Source of the DNA: Actinomycetota bacterium | Lineage (GTDB): Bacteria; Actinomycetota; Thermoleophilia; Gaiellales; Gaiellaceae | Assembly (NCBI GenBank): GCA_013812265.1 | Contig: JACCTQ010000015.1 | Span: forward strand, 1-15,121 | Direction: 5' to 3' | Length of the DNA: 15,121 nucleotides | In this document: positions 1 through 6,217 of the stretch, piece after piece | How the letters are laid out: each line of letters starts with the position of its first letter | Position numbering within the stretch: the first letter of the stretch is position 1 | Notes under the pieces: model-generated | Told to the model about the DNA's origin: nothing | The model's input: only the letters and a program-made list of their open reading frames with translations | Database searches by the model: none | Program-made: the position numbers and the translations under genes

Positions 1-770
1 TCCGCGGCGAGCGGATGGCTCGCGGTGACATGGCCTGGTGCGGAACGCTGTTCCCGACAGAGGCGCACGCCCAGGACGCCGAGATGTCGCTGCGCGAGTA
101 CGAAGATTTCGTCTACCGAGCCTGCCACGTCGCCGAGGAAGAAGATCCTGCTGCCCACTGGAAGGCCGTGGCGACCGATCTCGACGCGCGCGCCGGCGAG
201 CTCTCGAACGTGCGCGAGCTCCGGATCGCCGGCCCCGACACCGACCTCACCCTGCGCGTCGAGGGACGCACCTGGCTGGCGGCGAAAGGGGAGCGCAACA
301 TGCCGGACGGCGAGGTCTTCACGAGCCCTGTGGAAACCGGGACGAACGGCGAGATCCGCTACACCCTGCCGGCCATCTTCAACGGCCGCGAGGTCGAGGA
401 CGTGCGGCTGCGGTTCGAGGACGGACGCGTGACGGCGGCGGAAGCGTCTCGGGGTGGGGACTACCTGAACGCGCTCCTCGACATGGACGCCGGCTCGCGC
501 ATTCTGGGGGAGGTGGCGTTCGGTCTCAACTACGAGATCGACCGCTTCACGCGCAACATCCTGTTCGACGAGAAGATAGGCGGCACGATGCACCTTGCAC
601 TCGGCAGCGCCTTCAGACGCGCGGGCGGCGAGAACGTCTCCGGGCTGCACTGGGACATGATCTGCGACCTGCGTCAGGAAGGCGAGGTCTTCGCAGACGG
701 AGAGCTCGTATGGCGTGCAGGCGCGTTTACAGCGCCGGCCCCCGCTGCCGGGAGTCCCGATGCCCGATAG
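1..770 (+). CDS. M29-family metallo-aminopeptidase, N-terminus cut by window edge
   Basis: This is the C-terminal two thirds of a thermophilic-type aminopeptidase (peptidase family M29, AmpS/AmpT). The frame is open to the first base, so the gene starts outside the window; the ATG at 15 is internal by comparison with the next gene. The family releases N-terminal amino acids from peptides in the cytoplasm using two metal ions. The ligand set is visible: Glu in MPDGEVF (codon 312), Glu in LGEVAFG (510), His in TMHLALG (591), and His and Asp in GLHWD (648 and 654). The residue seven after the first His, a conserved Tyr in the family, is Phe here (codon 612, ALGSAF). By eye about half the residues match the downstream paralogue, which suggests tandem duplication. 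The stop lies 11 bases inside the next gene, so the two are probably co-transcribed and translationally coupled. Confidence 0.88.
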   Translation, partial: RGERMARGDMAWCGTLFPTEAHAQDAEMSLREYEDFVYRACHVAEEEDPAAHWKAVATDLDARAGELSNVRELRIAGPDTDLTLRVEGRTWLAAKGERNMPDGEVFTSPVETGTNGEIRYTLPAIFNGREVEDVRLRFEDGRVTAAEASRGGDYLNALLDMDAGSRILGEVAFGLNYEIDRFTRNILFDEKIGGTMHLALGSAFRRAGGENVSGLHWDMICDLRQEGEVFADGELVWRAGAFTAPAPAAGSPDAR

Positions 771-1875
771 TCGGCTTCAAAGGCTGGGCGAGGTGCTGGT
801 CGATTACTCCACTCGAGTCGCCCAAGACGAGCTCGTGTTCGTCGACGCGCACCGGGCCGCGGCACCCCTCATCCGGGAGGTCTACAAGAACATCCTTCGT
901 GCCGGTGGCCGTCCCCTCGTCAGGATCCGCTTGGAGGAGCTGAACGACACGCTGCTCTCGGAGGGGAGCGACGAGCAGATCGAGTGGGTCAACCCGTCGT
1001 CGTGGGACCTCGTCGAACGGGCGGACGTCCTGATCGCGCTGGAGGCGTACACGAACACGAAGCGCCTCTCGAACATCGAGCCGGCGCGCCAGGCTCGTTT
1101 CGGGAGAGCCCACCAGGCCGTCTCCGATCGCTTCCTCGAGCGAGCCGCGGCGGGCGAGCTTCGCTGGGTCGGGACCGTGCTGCCGACGAACGCGGCCGCT
1201 CAGGACGCACGGATGTCCCTCGTGGAGTACGAGGACTTCGTCTATCGGGCGGGCTTTCTCGACCGGGACGACCCCGTAGGGGAGTGGCGTGCCTTCGGTG
1301 AAGAGCTCGAGCGAGTCTCGGCGTTTCTGTCCGACAAGGGGCAGCTCCGCGTTGTCGGCGACGACACCGATCTGACGCTCGCTGTCGCGGGCCGGATATG
1401 GATCCCGGCGGCGGGCGACGTGAACTTTCCGGACGGAGAGGTCTTCACCGGGCCCATCGAGACGAGTGTCGAAGGAAGCATTCGCTTCACGTACCCGGCG
1501 TCGTTCCACGGACGGGAGGTGCAGGACGTGCGGCTTCGCTTCGAGGGCGGCGAGGTGGTGGAGGTCACGGCGCGAAGAGGCGAGGACTTTCTGCGCGAGA
1601 TGATCGGCATGGACGACGGCGCACGACGGGTGGGCGAGTTCGCGTTCGGCATGAACGAGGCGGTAACCGAGTTCACGGGCCACCCGCTCTTCGATGAGAA
1701 GATCGGCGGCACGGTTCATCTGGCGCTCGGGAAGTCGTATCCGGAGACGGGCGGCCGCAACGAGTCGGGCCTCCACTGGGACCTGGTCTGCGACCTCCGT
1801 ACCCACGGCGAGGTGTACGCGGACGGGGAGCTCGTGTATCGAGACGGCAAGTTCCTCGACGGCGTGCTCGACTGA
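760..1875 (+). CDS. M29-family metallo-aminopeptidase (second tandem copy)
   Basis: Complete 371-residue peptidase M29 protein, a usual family length. I chose the ATG at 760 because GGGAG at 750-754 sits five bases upstream and the protein then begins MPDSRLQRLGEVLVDYS, a normal M29 N-terminus; an upstream in-frame start at 715 adds only an Arg/Pro-rich stretch. Metal ligands are Glu227 (FPDGEVF), Glu293 (VGEFAFG), His320 (GTVHLALG), His339 and Asp341 (GLHWD). The conserved Tyr is present at 327 (GKSYPETGG). Role by family: broad-specificity cytosolic aminopeptidase in peptide turnover. It overlaps the end of the first copy by 11 bases and is followed one base later by a phosphoesterase gene. 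Both copies keep the full metal site, so neither looks like a pseudogene. Confidence 0.93.
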   Translation: MPDSRLQRLGEVLVDYSTRVAQDELVFVDAHRAAAPLIREVYKNILRAGGRPLVRIRLEELNDTLLSEGSDEQIEWVNPSSWDLVERADVLIALEAYTNTKRLSNIEPARQARFGRAHQAVSDRFLERAAAGELRWVGTVLPTNAAAQDARMSLVEYEDFVYRAGFLDRDDPVGEWRAFGEELERVSAFLSDKGQLRVVGDDTDLTLAVAGRIWIPAAGDVNFPDGEVFTGPIETSVEGSIRFTYPASFHGREVQDVRLRFEGGEVVEVTARRGEDFLREMIGMDDGARRVGEFAFGMNEAVTEFTGHPLFDEKIGGTVHLALGKSYPETGGRNESGLHWDLVCDLRTHGEVYADGELVYRDGKFLDGVLD

Positions 1876-1876
1876 C

Positions 1877-2371
1877 CTGAGCCGGATCGCCGTCATTTCC
1901 GACACCCACCTCCCGCGGGGTACGAGGCGCCTGCCCGACGAGTGTCTGCGACGGCTGGAGGCGGCGGACATCATCCTCCACTGCGGCGATTTCGTCTCGA
2001 CGACCGTGCTCCACGAGCTCCGGGCGCTCGGACCGGTCGAAGGGGTCTACGGGAACATGGACGAGCCGGCCCTGAAGGAGCACCTTCCCGAGCGGCGGGT
2101 TGTCGAGGTGGACGGTGTCCGCATTGGCATGGTTCACATCCCGGGACCGCGGGTGGGGCGGGAGGCCCGGCTCGCGTCGAGCTTCCCCGGCTGTCACGCA
2201 GTCGTGTACGGACACACGCACGAGCCGGCCTGCTCGCAGCACGGCGACCTGTGGATCCTGAACCCCGGCAGTCCGACGGAGCGCCGTCGCGCGCCCACGC
2301 GGGCGATGATCTGGGTCGAGGCCGAAGCCGAAGCCGGACGGTTTCACGCTCAGGTCGTTCATCTGTCTTGA
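1877..2371 (+). CDS. YfcE/MJ0936-type metallophosphoesterase
   Basis: Calcineurin-like phosphodiesterase of the small YfcE family, about 164 residues, a normal length. Metal-binding motifs appear in order: ISDTH (Asp9, His11), HCGDF, GNMD, VHIPG and GHTHEP. The HIPG stretch is slightly unusual because many members have HG there, but the His is kept. The family hydrolyses phosphodiester bonds in vitro and the natural substrate is usually unknown. The start is a problem: homology begins at RIAVISDTH and no in-frame ATG, GTG or TTG lies near it. The only plausible codon is CTG at 1877, one base after the TGA of the aminopeptidase, with no Shine-Dalgarno, so reinitiation by terminating ribosomes is likely. 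The next in-frame ATG upstream (1694) would put 60 unrelated residues in front. The function call is firm; the start is inferred. Confidence 0.88.
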   Translation: MSRIAVISDTHLPRGTRRLPDECLRRLEAADIILHCGDFVSTTVLHELRALGPVEGVYGNMDEPALKEHLPERRVVEVDGVRIGMVHIPGPRVGREARLASSFPGCHAVVYGHTHEPACSQHGDLWILNPGSPTERRRAPTRAMIWVEAEAEAGRFHAQVVHLS

Positions 2372-2396
2372 CACGAACGCACGTTCGCGTTAGCAT
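2368..2396 (+). promoter_or_regulatory. Sigma-70-type promoter of the LysM gene
   Basis: A perfect -35 TTGACA (2368-2373) and a -10 TAGCAT (2391-2396) are separated by exactly 17 bases. Transcription would start near 2403, only a few bases before the ATG at 2406. The message is therefore nearly leaderless, which fits the absence of a Shine-Dalgarno. A LexA box fills most of the spacer. Confidence 0.8.
2374..2387 (+). promoter_or_regulatory. LexA (SOS) box 1, between -35 and -10
   Basis: CGAACGCACGTTCG fits the Gram-positive LexA operator pattern CGAAC-N4-GTTCG, with purine and pyrimidine in the expected spacer positions. It starts one base after the TTGACA, so bound LexA would block RNA polymerase. 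Confidence 0.8.
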
Positions 2397-2398
2397 GA

Positions 2399-2412
2399 CG
2401 AACATATGTTCG
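2399..2412 (+). promoter_or_regulatory. LexA (SOS) box 2, over the start site
   Basis: CGAACATATGTTCG is a perfect 14-base palindrome that also matches CGAAC-N4-GTTCG. It covers the expected transcription start and the ATG. Its centre is 25 bases from the centre of box 1. Two consensus boxes in 39 bases are very unlikely by chance. Confidence 0.82.
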
Positions 2413-2648
2413 CTCGAATCCTGGTTGTGCTTCTTGCCGCGGTCGTTCTCTGGACGGTTTTCGGCGCACGCGGGTCGGGCGCGTCAAGCCAGAGCAGCGT
2501 CTACGTCGTCGAGCCCGCGGACACGCTGTGGTCGATCGCCGTCTCCCACTACGGCGGCGACCCGCGCGCGGCGGTGTGGAGAGTGCAGCAGCGCAACGGC
2601 CTGAGCGGGACGCTGGTGACGCCGGGACAGCGACTGACACTTCCGTAG
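2406..2648 (+). CDS. Membrane-anchored LysM protein, probable SOS-induced cell-division inhibitor (YneA type)
   Basis: An 80-residue protein with one N-terminal hydrophobic segment (about residues 4-20, RILVVLLAAVVLWTVFG), a short Ser/Gly-rich linker and a single LysM domain (about 32-79) with the usual YVVEPADTLWSIA start and a LVTPGQRLTLP end. The topology predicts an anchored, externally displayed peptidoglycan-binding module. The architecture is that of Bacillus YneA and related actinobacterial SOS division inhibitors, which stall septation while DNA is repaired and are often encoded next to lexA. The two LexA boxes in its promoter support the same role. lexA itself is not in the window. 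The ATG at 2406 is in the correct frame; the ATG at 2395 opens a different frame. LysM domain and promoter are seen directly; division inhibition is inference. Confidence 0.88.
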   Translation: MFARILVVLLAAVVLWTVFGARGSGASSQSSVYVVEPADTLWSIAVSHYGGDPRAAVWRVQQRNGLSGTLVTPGQRLTLP

Positions 2649-2653
2649 GGCTC

Positions 2654-2672
2654 GCAACCGGCGCCCGGTTGC
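2654..2672 (+). terminator. Hairpin after the LysM gene, possible U-less terminator
   Basis: GCAACCGG (2654-2661) and CCGGTTGC (2665-2672) form a perfect 8-bp stem with a CGC loop, six bases after the LysM stop. No T-tract follows (TCCTCCTAG). Such hairpins can terminate in high-GC Gram-positives, but this is not proven here. Confidence 0.5.
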
Positions 2673-2678
2673 TCCTCC

Positions 2679-2684
2679 TAGAAT
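2679..2684 (+). promoter_or_regulatory. Candidate -10 element for rnz (leaderless)
   Basis: TAGAAT matches the -10 consensus at five of six positions and ends eight bases before the TTG start of ribonuclease Z. No convincing -35 is visible and the gene has no Shine-Dalgarno, which together fit leaderless transcription. Confidence 0.35.
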
Positions 2685-2692
2685 CGACGCCC

Positions 2693-3700
2693 TTGGACCT
2701 GGACGTCGTCTTCCTCGGTACCTCCGGCTCCATGCCGACCGCGCAGCGCGCGCCCACCGCCGTGCTGATCCGCAGGGGCGGCGAGAAGCTGCTCTTCGAC
2801 TGCGCCGAGGGCACGCAGAGACAGCTTCTTCGCTCCATAGGGCTCGTCGAGTTGCGTGAGATCTATCTCACGCACTACCACGCGGACCACTATCTCGGGC
2901 TGCCCGGCATGCTGAAGACGTTCGCGCTGCGCGGGCGCGATGTGCCCCTGACGATTCATGGGCCGCCCGGCCTGCACGACATCTTCTCGAGCCTCCGCCG
3001 CATCTTCGGGAAGCTCACGTACCGCTACGACCTGATTGAGCTGCGGCCCGGCGACGGCCTCGAGCGCGACGGCTACCGGATCGAGACGTTTTCGACCGCT
3101 CACGGCGTCTCGGCCGTGGGCTATGCGCTCGTCGAAGAGGATCGCCCGGGTCGGTTCGACGTCGAGATCGCGGACCGGCTGGGAGTCCCGCCCGGCGCCG
3201 AGCGCGGCTCTCTGCAGCGAGGCGAGACGATCTCCCTTGTCGACGGACGAACGGTCAGGCCCGAGGAGGTGCTAGGGCCGCCGCGCGCTGGTCGCAAGGT
3301 CGTGCTGAGCTCGGACACCGGCCCGGCCCCGTCCGTGCTGGAGGCTGCGCACGCGGCGGACCTGCTCGTGCACGAGGCGACGTTCGCCGACGAGGAGCGA
3401 GGTCGCGCGCGCGAGACGGCGCACTCGACGGCGCTCGACGCGGCCGAGGTCGCGCGCGCAGCCGGGGTGGATCTGCTGGCGCTCACCCATCTGTCGAACC
3501 GGTATTTCGGACCGGAGCTCGCGCGCGAGGCACGCGCGGTCTTCCCGAATACGGTCGTGCCCAGGGACTTCGATACGATCGCGGTTCCCTTTCCCGAGCG
3601 CGGCTTGCCGGAGCTCGTCAAGGGAGGAGCGCTCCGCGAGCGTCCGGAGAGCTCCGCCGAGTCGCAGCCCGTTCCGACAGGGGAGGAGAGGCCGTCATGA
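2693..3700 (+). CDS. rnz: Ribonuclease Z (tRNA 3'-processing endonuclease)
   Basis: Metallo-beta-lactamase-fold endonuclease that trims 3' extensions from tRNA precursors, acting in the cytoplasm as a zinc dimer. The 335-residue protein starts LDLDVVFLGTSGSMPT and carries FDCAEGTQRQLL, the zinc motif HYHADH (His61, His63, Asp65, His66) followed by YLGLPG, TAHGVSAVGY, LSSDTGP, HEATF, the AHSTA motif and LTHLSNRYF. The segment LGVPPGAERGSLQRGE is typical of RNase Z rather than of other metallo-beta-lactamases. The start is TTG at 2693: it gives the family N-terminus, and no ATG or GTG lies nearby in frame. There is no Shine-Dalgarno but a -10-like TAGAAT sits just upstream. The last 30 or so residues are a Ser/Glu/Pro-rich tail. 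It overlaps the next gene by four bases (ATGA), so the two are coupled. Confidence 0.93.
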   Translation: MDLDVVFLGTSGSMPTAQRAPTAVLIRRGGEKLLFDCAEGTQRQLLRSIGLVELREIYLTHYHADHYLGLPGMLKTFALRGRDVPLTIHGPPGLHDIFSSLRRIFGKLTYRYDLIELRPGDGLERDGYRIETFSTAHGVSAVGYALVEEDRPGRFDVEIADRLGVPPGAERGSLQRGETISLVDGRTVRPEEVLGPPRAGRKVVLSSDTGPAPSVLEAAHAADLLVHEATFADEERGRARETAHSTALDAAEVARAAGVDLLALTHLSNRYFGPELAREARAVFPNTVVPRDFDTIAVPFPERGLPELVKGGALRERPESSAESQPVPTGEERPS

Positions 3701-3927
3701 CACGAATGGTTCAGGTCGCGGTAGCGGGCGACGTCGCCGAGGCAGACGAGATCGAGCGCATCCTTACCGCCGCGGGCATCAGCTCGGAGTTCGAGACGGC
3801 AGTCGAACGGCACGGGACGGAGACCGAGGACGCGCCCCAAAAGGTGTTCGTGCCCGAGTCATCGCTCGAGGCTGCCCAGGAGGCCATCGAGTCGATGACC
3901 GAGCCGGACGACATCGTCGTCGATTGA
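3697..3927 (+). CDS. Small DUF2007-like protein
   Basis: A 76-residue acidic protein beginning MTRMVQVAVAGDVAEADEIERILTAAGIS. The pattern of an initial beta strand, then a helix containing EADEIERILTAAGI, a variable middle and a second strand with VFVPESSLEAAQEAIE, is that of DUF2007 (sometimes labelled a putative signal-transducing protein); no biochemical function is established. The ATG overlaps the rnz stop in ATGA, and GGGGAGAGG lies just upstream as ribosome-binding site. The stop at 3925-3927 is followed by a 49-base gap and then the 3' end of a convergent gene. I see no strong terminator in that gap, only a 4-bp GCCG/CGGC stem. Family assignment is moderate and function is unknown. 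Confidence 0.75.
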   Translation: MTRMVQVAVAGDVAEADEIERILTAAGISSEFETAVERHGTETEDAPQKVFVPESSLEAAQEAIESMTEPDDIVVD

Positions 3928-3976
3928 CAGCGTCGCCGAGGTCATGCCGGATGGTACGGCACGTGCGGTCAGGCCC

Positions 3977-6133
3977 TTAGCGGCGCTCGAAGTGAAAGCG
4001 GCTCGTGGCGATGAGATTGCTCGAGAACACCTCCAGCGTGCAGGTAGAGCGAGCGCGCGGCCCAGACGGTTTTGCCGGAATGCTGCCGGACCAGCTCTCC
4101 CCCTGATCGAGCCAGAGAGTCTCGCGCGGAGCGCTGCTCCGGACCCTAAGGAGAACGCCGTTCTGCTTGAGCTCCGCTCTCACCTCGCCCGGCGCCAGCC
4201 CGGTCAGGGTGACCTTGAACTTTCCCTTGTCGCACGCATACGCGACGAGCTGTGCGTAGCCGCGGATCTCACTGTTCGGGCGAACGCCGCTCATCGCGGT
4301 CGACAACCTGAAAGGCGGGTCGAGCCTCCAGAGTACGAGGCCGGCCTGCTCGATCCCCTCCTGGGCGATCGACTTCACTGGCGAGCCGACGAAGGTGTAG
4401 ACGGTGGAGGCGACGACGTACCGAGAGGGCGCAGCTGCTCCGCCCGGTAGGACGACGCGGCCGTCGCCGAGGACGTCGACCCGGCGTTGCGGGAGCGGTC
4501 CGGGGACACGAGCCCCGGGCAGGTCGTACACCCTTTTCACCTGCCTGTTCCAGAAAACGATCTCCCAGACGGAGTTCCAGTAGAAGTCGCCGTTGTGGAG
4601 GTACGCGACGGGCTCGGAAACCGCGCGGTCGATCCAACGACGGTCTGGGCCCACCAGCTTCCGTTGCTGGAGGGCGGCCTGCTCCGTCACGTGGCGGCTG
4701 GCTGCGACCGATGCGCTGGTGAAGGCGAGGAGGAGAACGAGGGGAAGGACGACGACGAACCGGCGCGGCAACAAGGCGAACAGAGCGACAGCAGCAGTAG
4801 CTCCGCCGAAGATGACGAGCTCCAGGTTGATCTCGGGATCACGGAGCAGCAGACGGTAGAAGGGCACGAGCGTGAGCGCGTCCGGGAGTGCGCCTTCGCT
4901 GATGAATCTCTTCACAGGGAGGCTCAAAACGGGCACGGCCGCGACGAAGGCGACGATCGAGGTCCGAACGCGCGGGCGCGCCGCTCCGCGATCGAGCCAG
5001 AGCGCGAAGCCGATGAAGAAGAGCGGGGCCAGGGCCAGCAGGTTCCGCTCGGCAAGGCGGTCGACGTGCTGCGAGGCGAAGACTCCCACCTGCGTCACCA
5101 ACCAGAGGGCGAGCGACACCGTGACCGCGAGGTAGGCCCGGGCTTCCTCCGATTGTTCACGGCCGGTCACGGCGTCGATCACGAGCAGGACGAGCGCACA
5201 GGCCGGGAAGATGCCCGACAGGAGCAGAGCGTCGCCCACGTGGTAGCCCACGAACTCGAGCGCACCCGAGAGCGAGTAGGAAGCCTCGCCCGCGGCGCGG
5301 TAGCCGGCGAACACCTCGCTCCACGGGCCTCCGCTCGCGAGGCGCCAAGTGACCCAGGCGGCCGCGAGTGCGACCAGCGCGGCCAGCGTCGGCCAGAATT
5401 GAAGGAGTGGTCGCGCGCGGCGCTCCAACAGCGCCTTCAGGGCGAGTGCGGTGAACAGCACCGGAAGCAGGACAAGGGCCTGCAGGCGGGTGGCCGAGGC
5501 AAGCGCGATCGCACCGACGAGCGCCGCCTGCCGCATGGCTGTGGGCACGACGAGCGCGCGCGCCATCGCCCACGCGGTCAGCGTAATGATCGGGTAGAAG
5601 GCGACCTCGCTCATGATCAGGCCGGAGTAGGCGAGACCCGGGATGGCAAGGCTGAGGGCTGCCGCTAGGAGTGCCCAGCCACGATTCATGAGCGACCGAC
5701 CCCAGAGGTACACGGGCACCGCGCACAGGGAGATCACGAGTGCCTGCAGCGCCTTCAAGATCGAGTAGCCGAGCTCCAGATCGCTCAGGCTGAGCGGGAG
5801 ACCGACAAGGGCCGGGTAGACGAGGCTATAGAACGGGGTCGGTCCTCCCAGGATCGCCAGCTCCCCCGCTCGGTACAGGCTCTGCCCCAGCGTCCCGTAG
5901 ATCATCTCGTCGGGCGCGATCCAGGGCACGGGAACGTCCTTCGTGGCCAGGAAACGCAGGGCAGCCGAGACGCAGATGAGCGCGGTCAGCACCGCCCACG
6001 CCGGAACGGCAGAGATTTTCCTCCAGAGACGGTCGATCGCGGGATGATGCAATAACGGGGGAACCTCGGTACCCTCAAGGCGGGGAACCACGGGTGAGCT
6101 GCAGGGTCTATTGTTCCGACGAACGTCGCACAT
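3977..6133 (-). CDS. Multi-pass membrane glycosyltransferase, GT-C type (ArnT/PMT-like)
   Basis: A large integral membrane protein of about 690-720 residues, depending on the start. After a short basic N-terminus comes a first membrane helix (AWAVLTALICVSAALRFLA) and then a loop with WIAPDEMIYGTLGQSLY. The Asp-Glu pair there matches the catalytic acidic motif in the first outer loop of GT-C enzymes, which transfer sugars from polyprenyl phosphates. Roughly ten more hydrophobic segments follow, then a soluble C-terminal region of about 200 residues with a beta-rich end. The start is uncertain: ATG at 6133 has no Shine-Dalgarno and directly abuts the ribosome-binding site of the divergent ORF; GTG at 6091 and TTG at 6052 are alternatives leaving room for divergent promoters. 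It is the only minus-strand protein gene here and splits two plus-strand blocks. Acceptor and sugar are unknown. Confidence 0.8.
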   Translation of the reverse strand: MCDVRRNNRPCSSPVVPRLEGTEVPPLLHHPAIDRLWRKISAVPAWAVLTALICVSAALRFLATKDVPVPWIAPDEMIYGTLGQSLYRAGELAILGGPTPFYSLVYPALVGLPLSLSDLELGYSILKALQALVISLCAVPVYLWGRSLMNRGWALLAAALSLAIPGLAYSGLIMSEVAFYPIITLTAWAMARALVVPTAMRQAALVGAIALASATRLQALVLLPVLFTALALKALLERRARPLLQFWPTLAALVALAAAWVTWRLASGGPWSEVFAGYRAAGEASYSLSGALEFVGYHVGDALLLSGIFPACALVLLVIDAVTGREQSEEARAYLAVTVSLALWLVTQVGVFASQHVDRLAERNLLALAPLFFIGFALWLDRGAARPRVRTSIVAFVAAVPVLSLPVKRFISEGALPDALTLVPFYRLLLRDPEINLELVIFGGATAAVALFALLPRRFVVVLPLVLLLAFTSASVAASRHVTEQAALQQRKLVGPDRRWIDRAVSEPVAYLHNGDFYWNSVWEIVFWNRQVKRVYDLPGARVPGPLPQRRVDVLGDGRVVLPGGAAAPSRYVVASTVYTFVGSPVKSIAQEGIEQAGLVLWRLDPPFRLSTAMSGVRPNSEIRGYAQLVAYACDKGKFKVTLTGLAPGEVRAELKQNGVLLRVRSSAPRETLWLDQGESWSGSIPAKPSGPRARSTCTLEVFSSNLIATSRFHFERR
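6054..6065 (+). repeat. 12-base motif shared with the pyrK-terminal hairpin
   Basis: AACGGGGGAACC here is identical to each arm of the inverted repeat at 14808-14834, and AATA precedes it in both places with one base inserted in the second. GGGGAACC recurs at 6082-6089, 24 bases on. No hairpin forms here. It lies in the N-terminal coding or upstream region of the minus-strand glycosyltransferase. Confidence 0.45.
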
Positions 6134-6145
6134 GAGGAGAACGGC

Positions 6146-6217
6146 ATGACGATGGTGATGGTCCGTGGCAGAGCGCAGCGCACGTGGTGCGCGGCGCTCG
6201 CGAGGCCGCTGCTCTAG
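6146..6217 (+). CDS. Possible 23-residue leader ORF overlapping the erm start
   Basis: ATG at 6146 is preceded by GAGGAG (6134-6139) at six bases, the best ribosome-binding site in this divergent region. The frame runs MTMVMVRGRAQR and on to a TAG at 6215, with the erm GTG start inside it in another frame. Erm genes are classically controlled by leader peptides on which macrolide-bound ribosomes stall, and Arg-X-Arg (here RGR, residues 7-9) is a known macrolide stalling pattern. Against this, a ribosome stalled at codons 7-9 would cover the erm start rather than expose it. The ORF and its ribosome-binding site are seen; a drug-sensing role is speculation. Confidence 0.4.
   Translation: MTMVMVRGRAQRTWCAALARPLL

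Noticed and set aside
727..1974. 415-codon minus-strand frame
   Set aside because: Antisense to the second aminopeptidase, whose catalytic residues are all present on the plus strand.
4487..5668. 393-codon plus-strand frame, rich in Glu/Arg/Gly
   Set aside because: Antisense shadow of the membrane glycosyltransferase. The minus-strand frame has ordered hydrophobic helices and a GT-C motif, while this one has low-complexity charged composition.
6113..6124. GTTC-N4-GAAC inverted repeat resembling a LexA site
   Set aside because: The half-sites are in the reverse order (GTTC first), which is not a LexA operator. It is short enough to be chance.
6041..6130. GGGGGAACC and GGGGAACC motifs recalling the c-di-AMP (ydaO) riboswitch
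   Set aside because: The conserved 3' part of that riboswitch (GAACCCGUCAGCUAACC-like) is missing, and the stretch is partly coding for the glycosyltransferase N-terminus.
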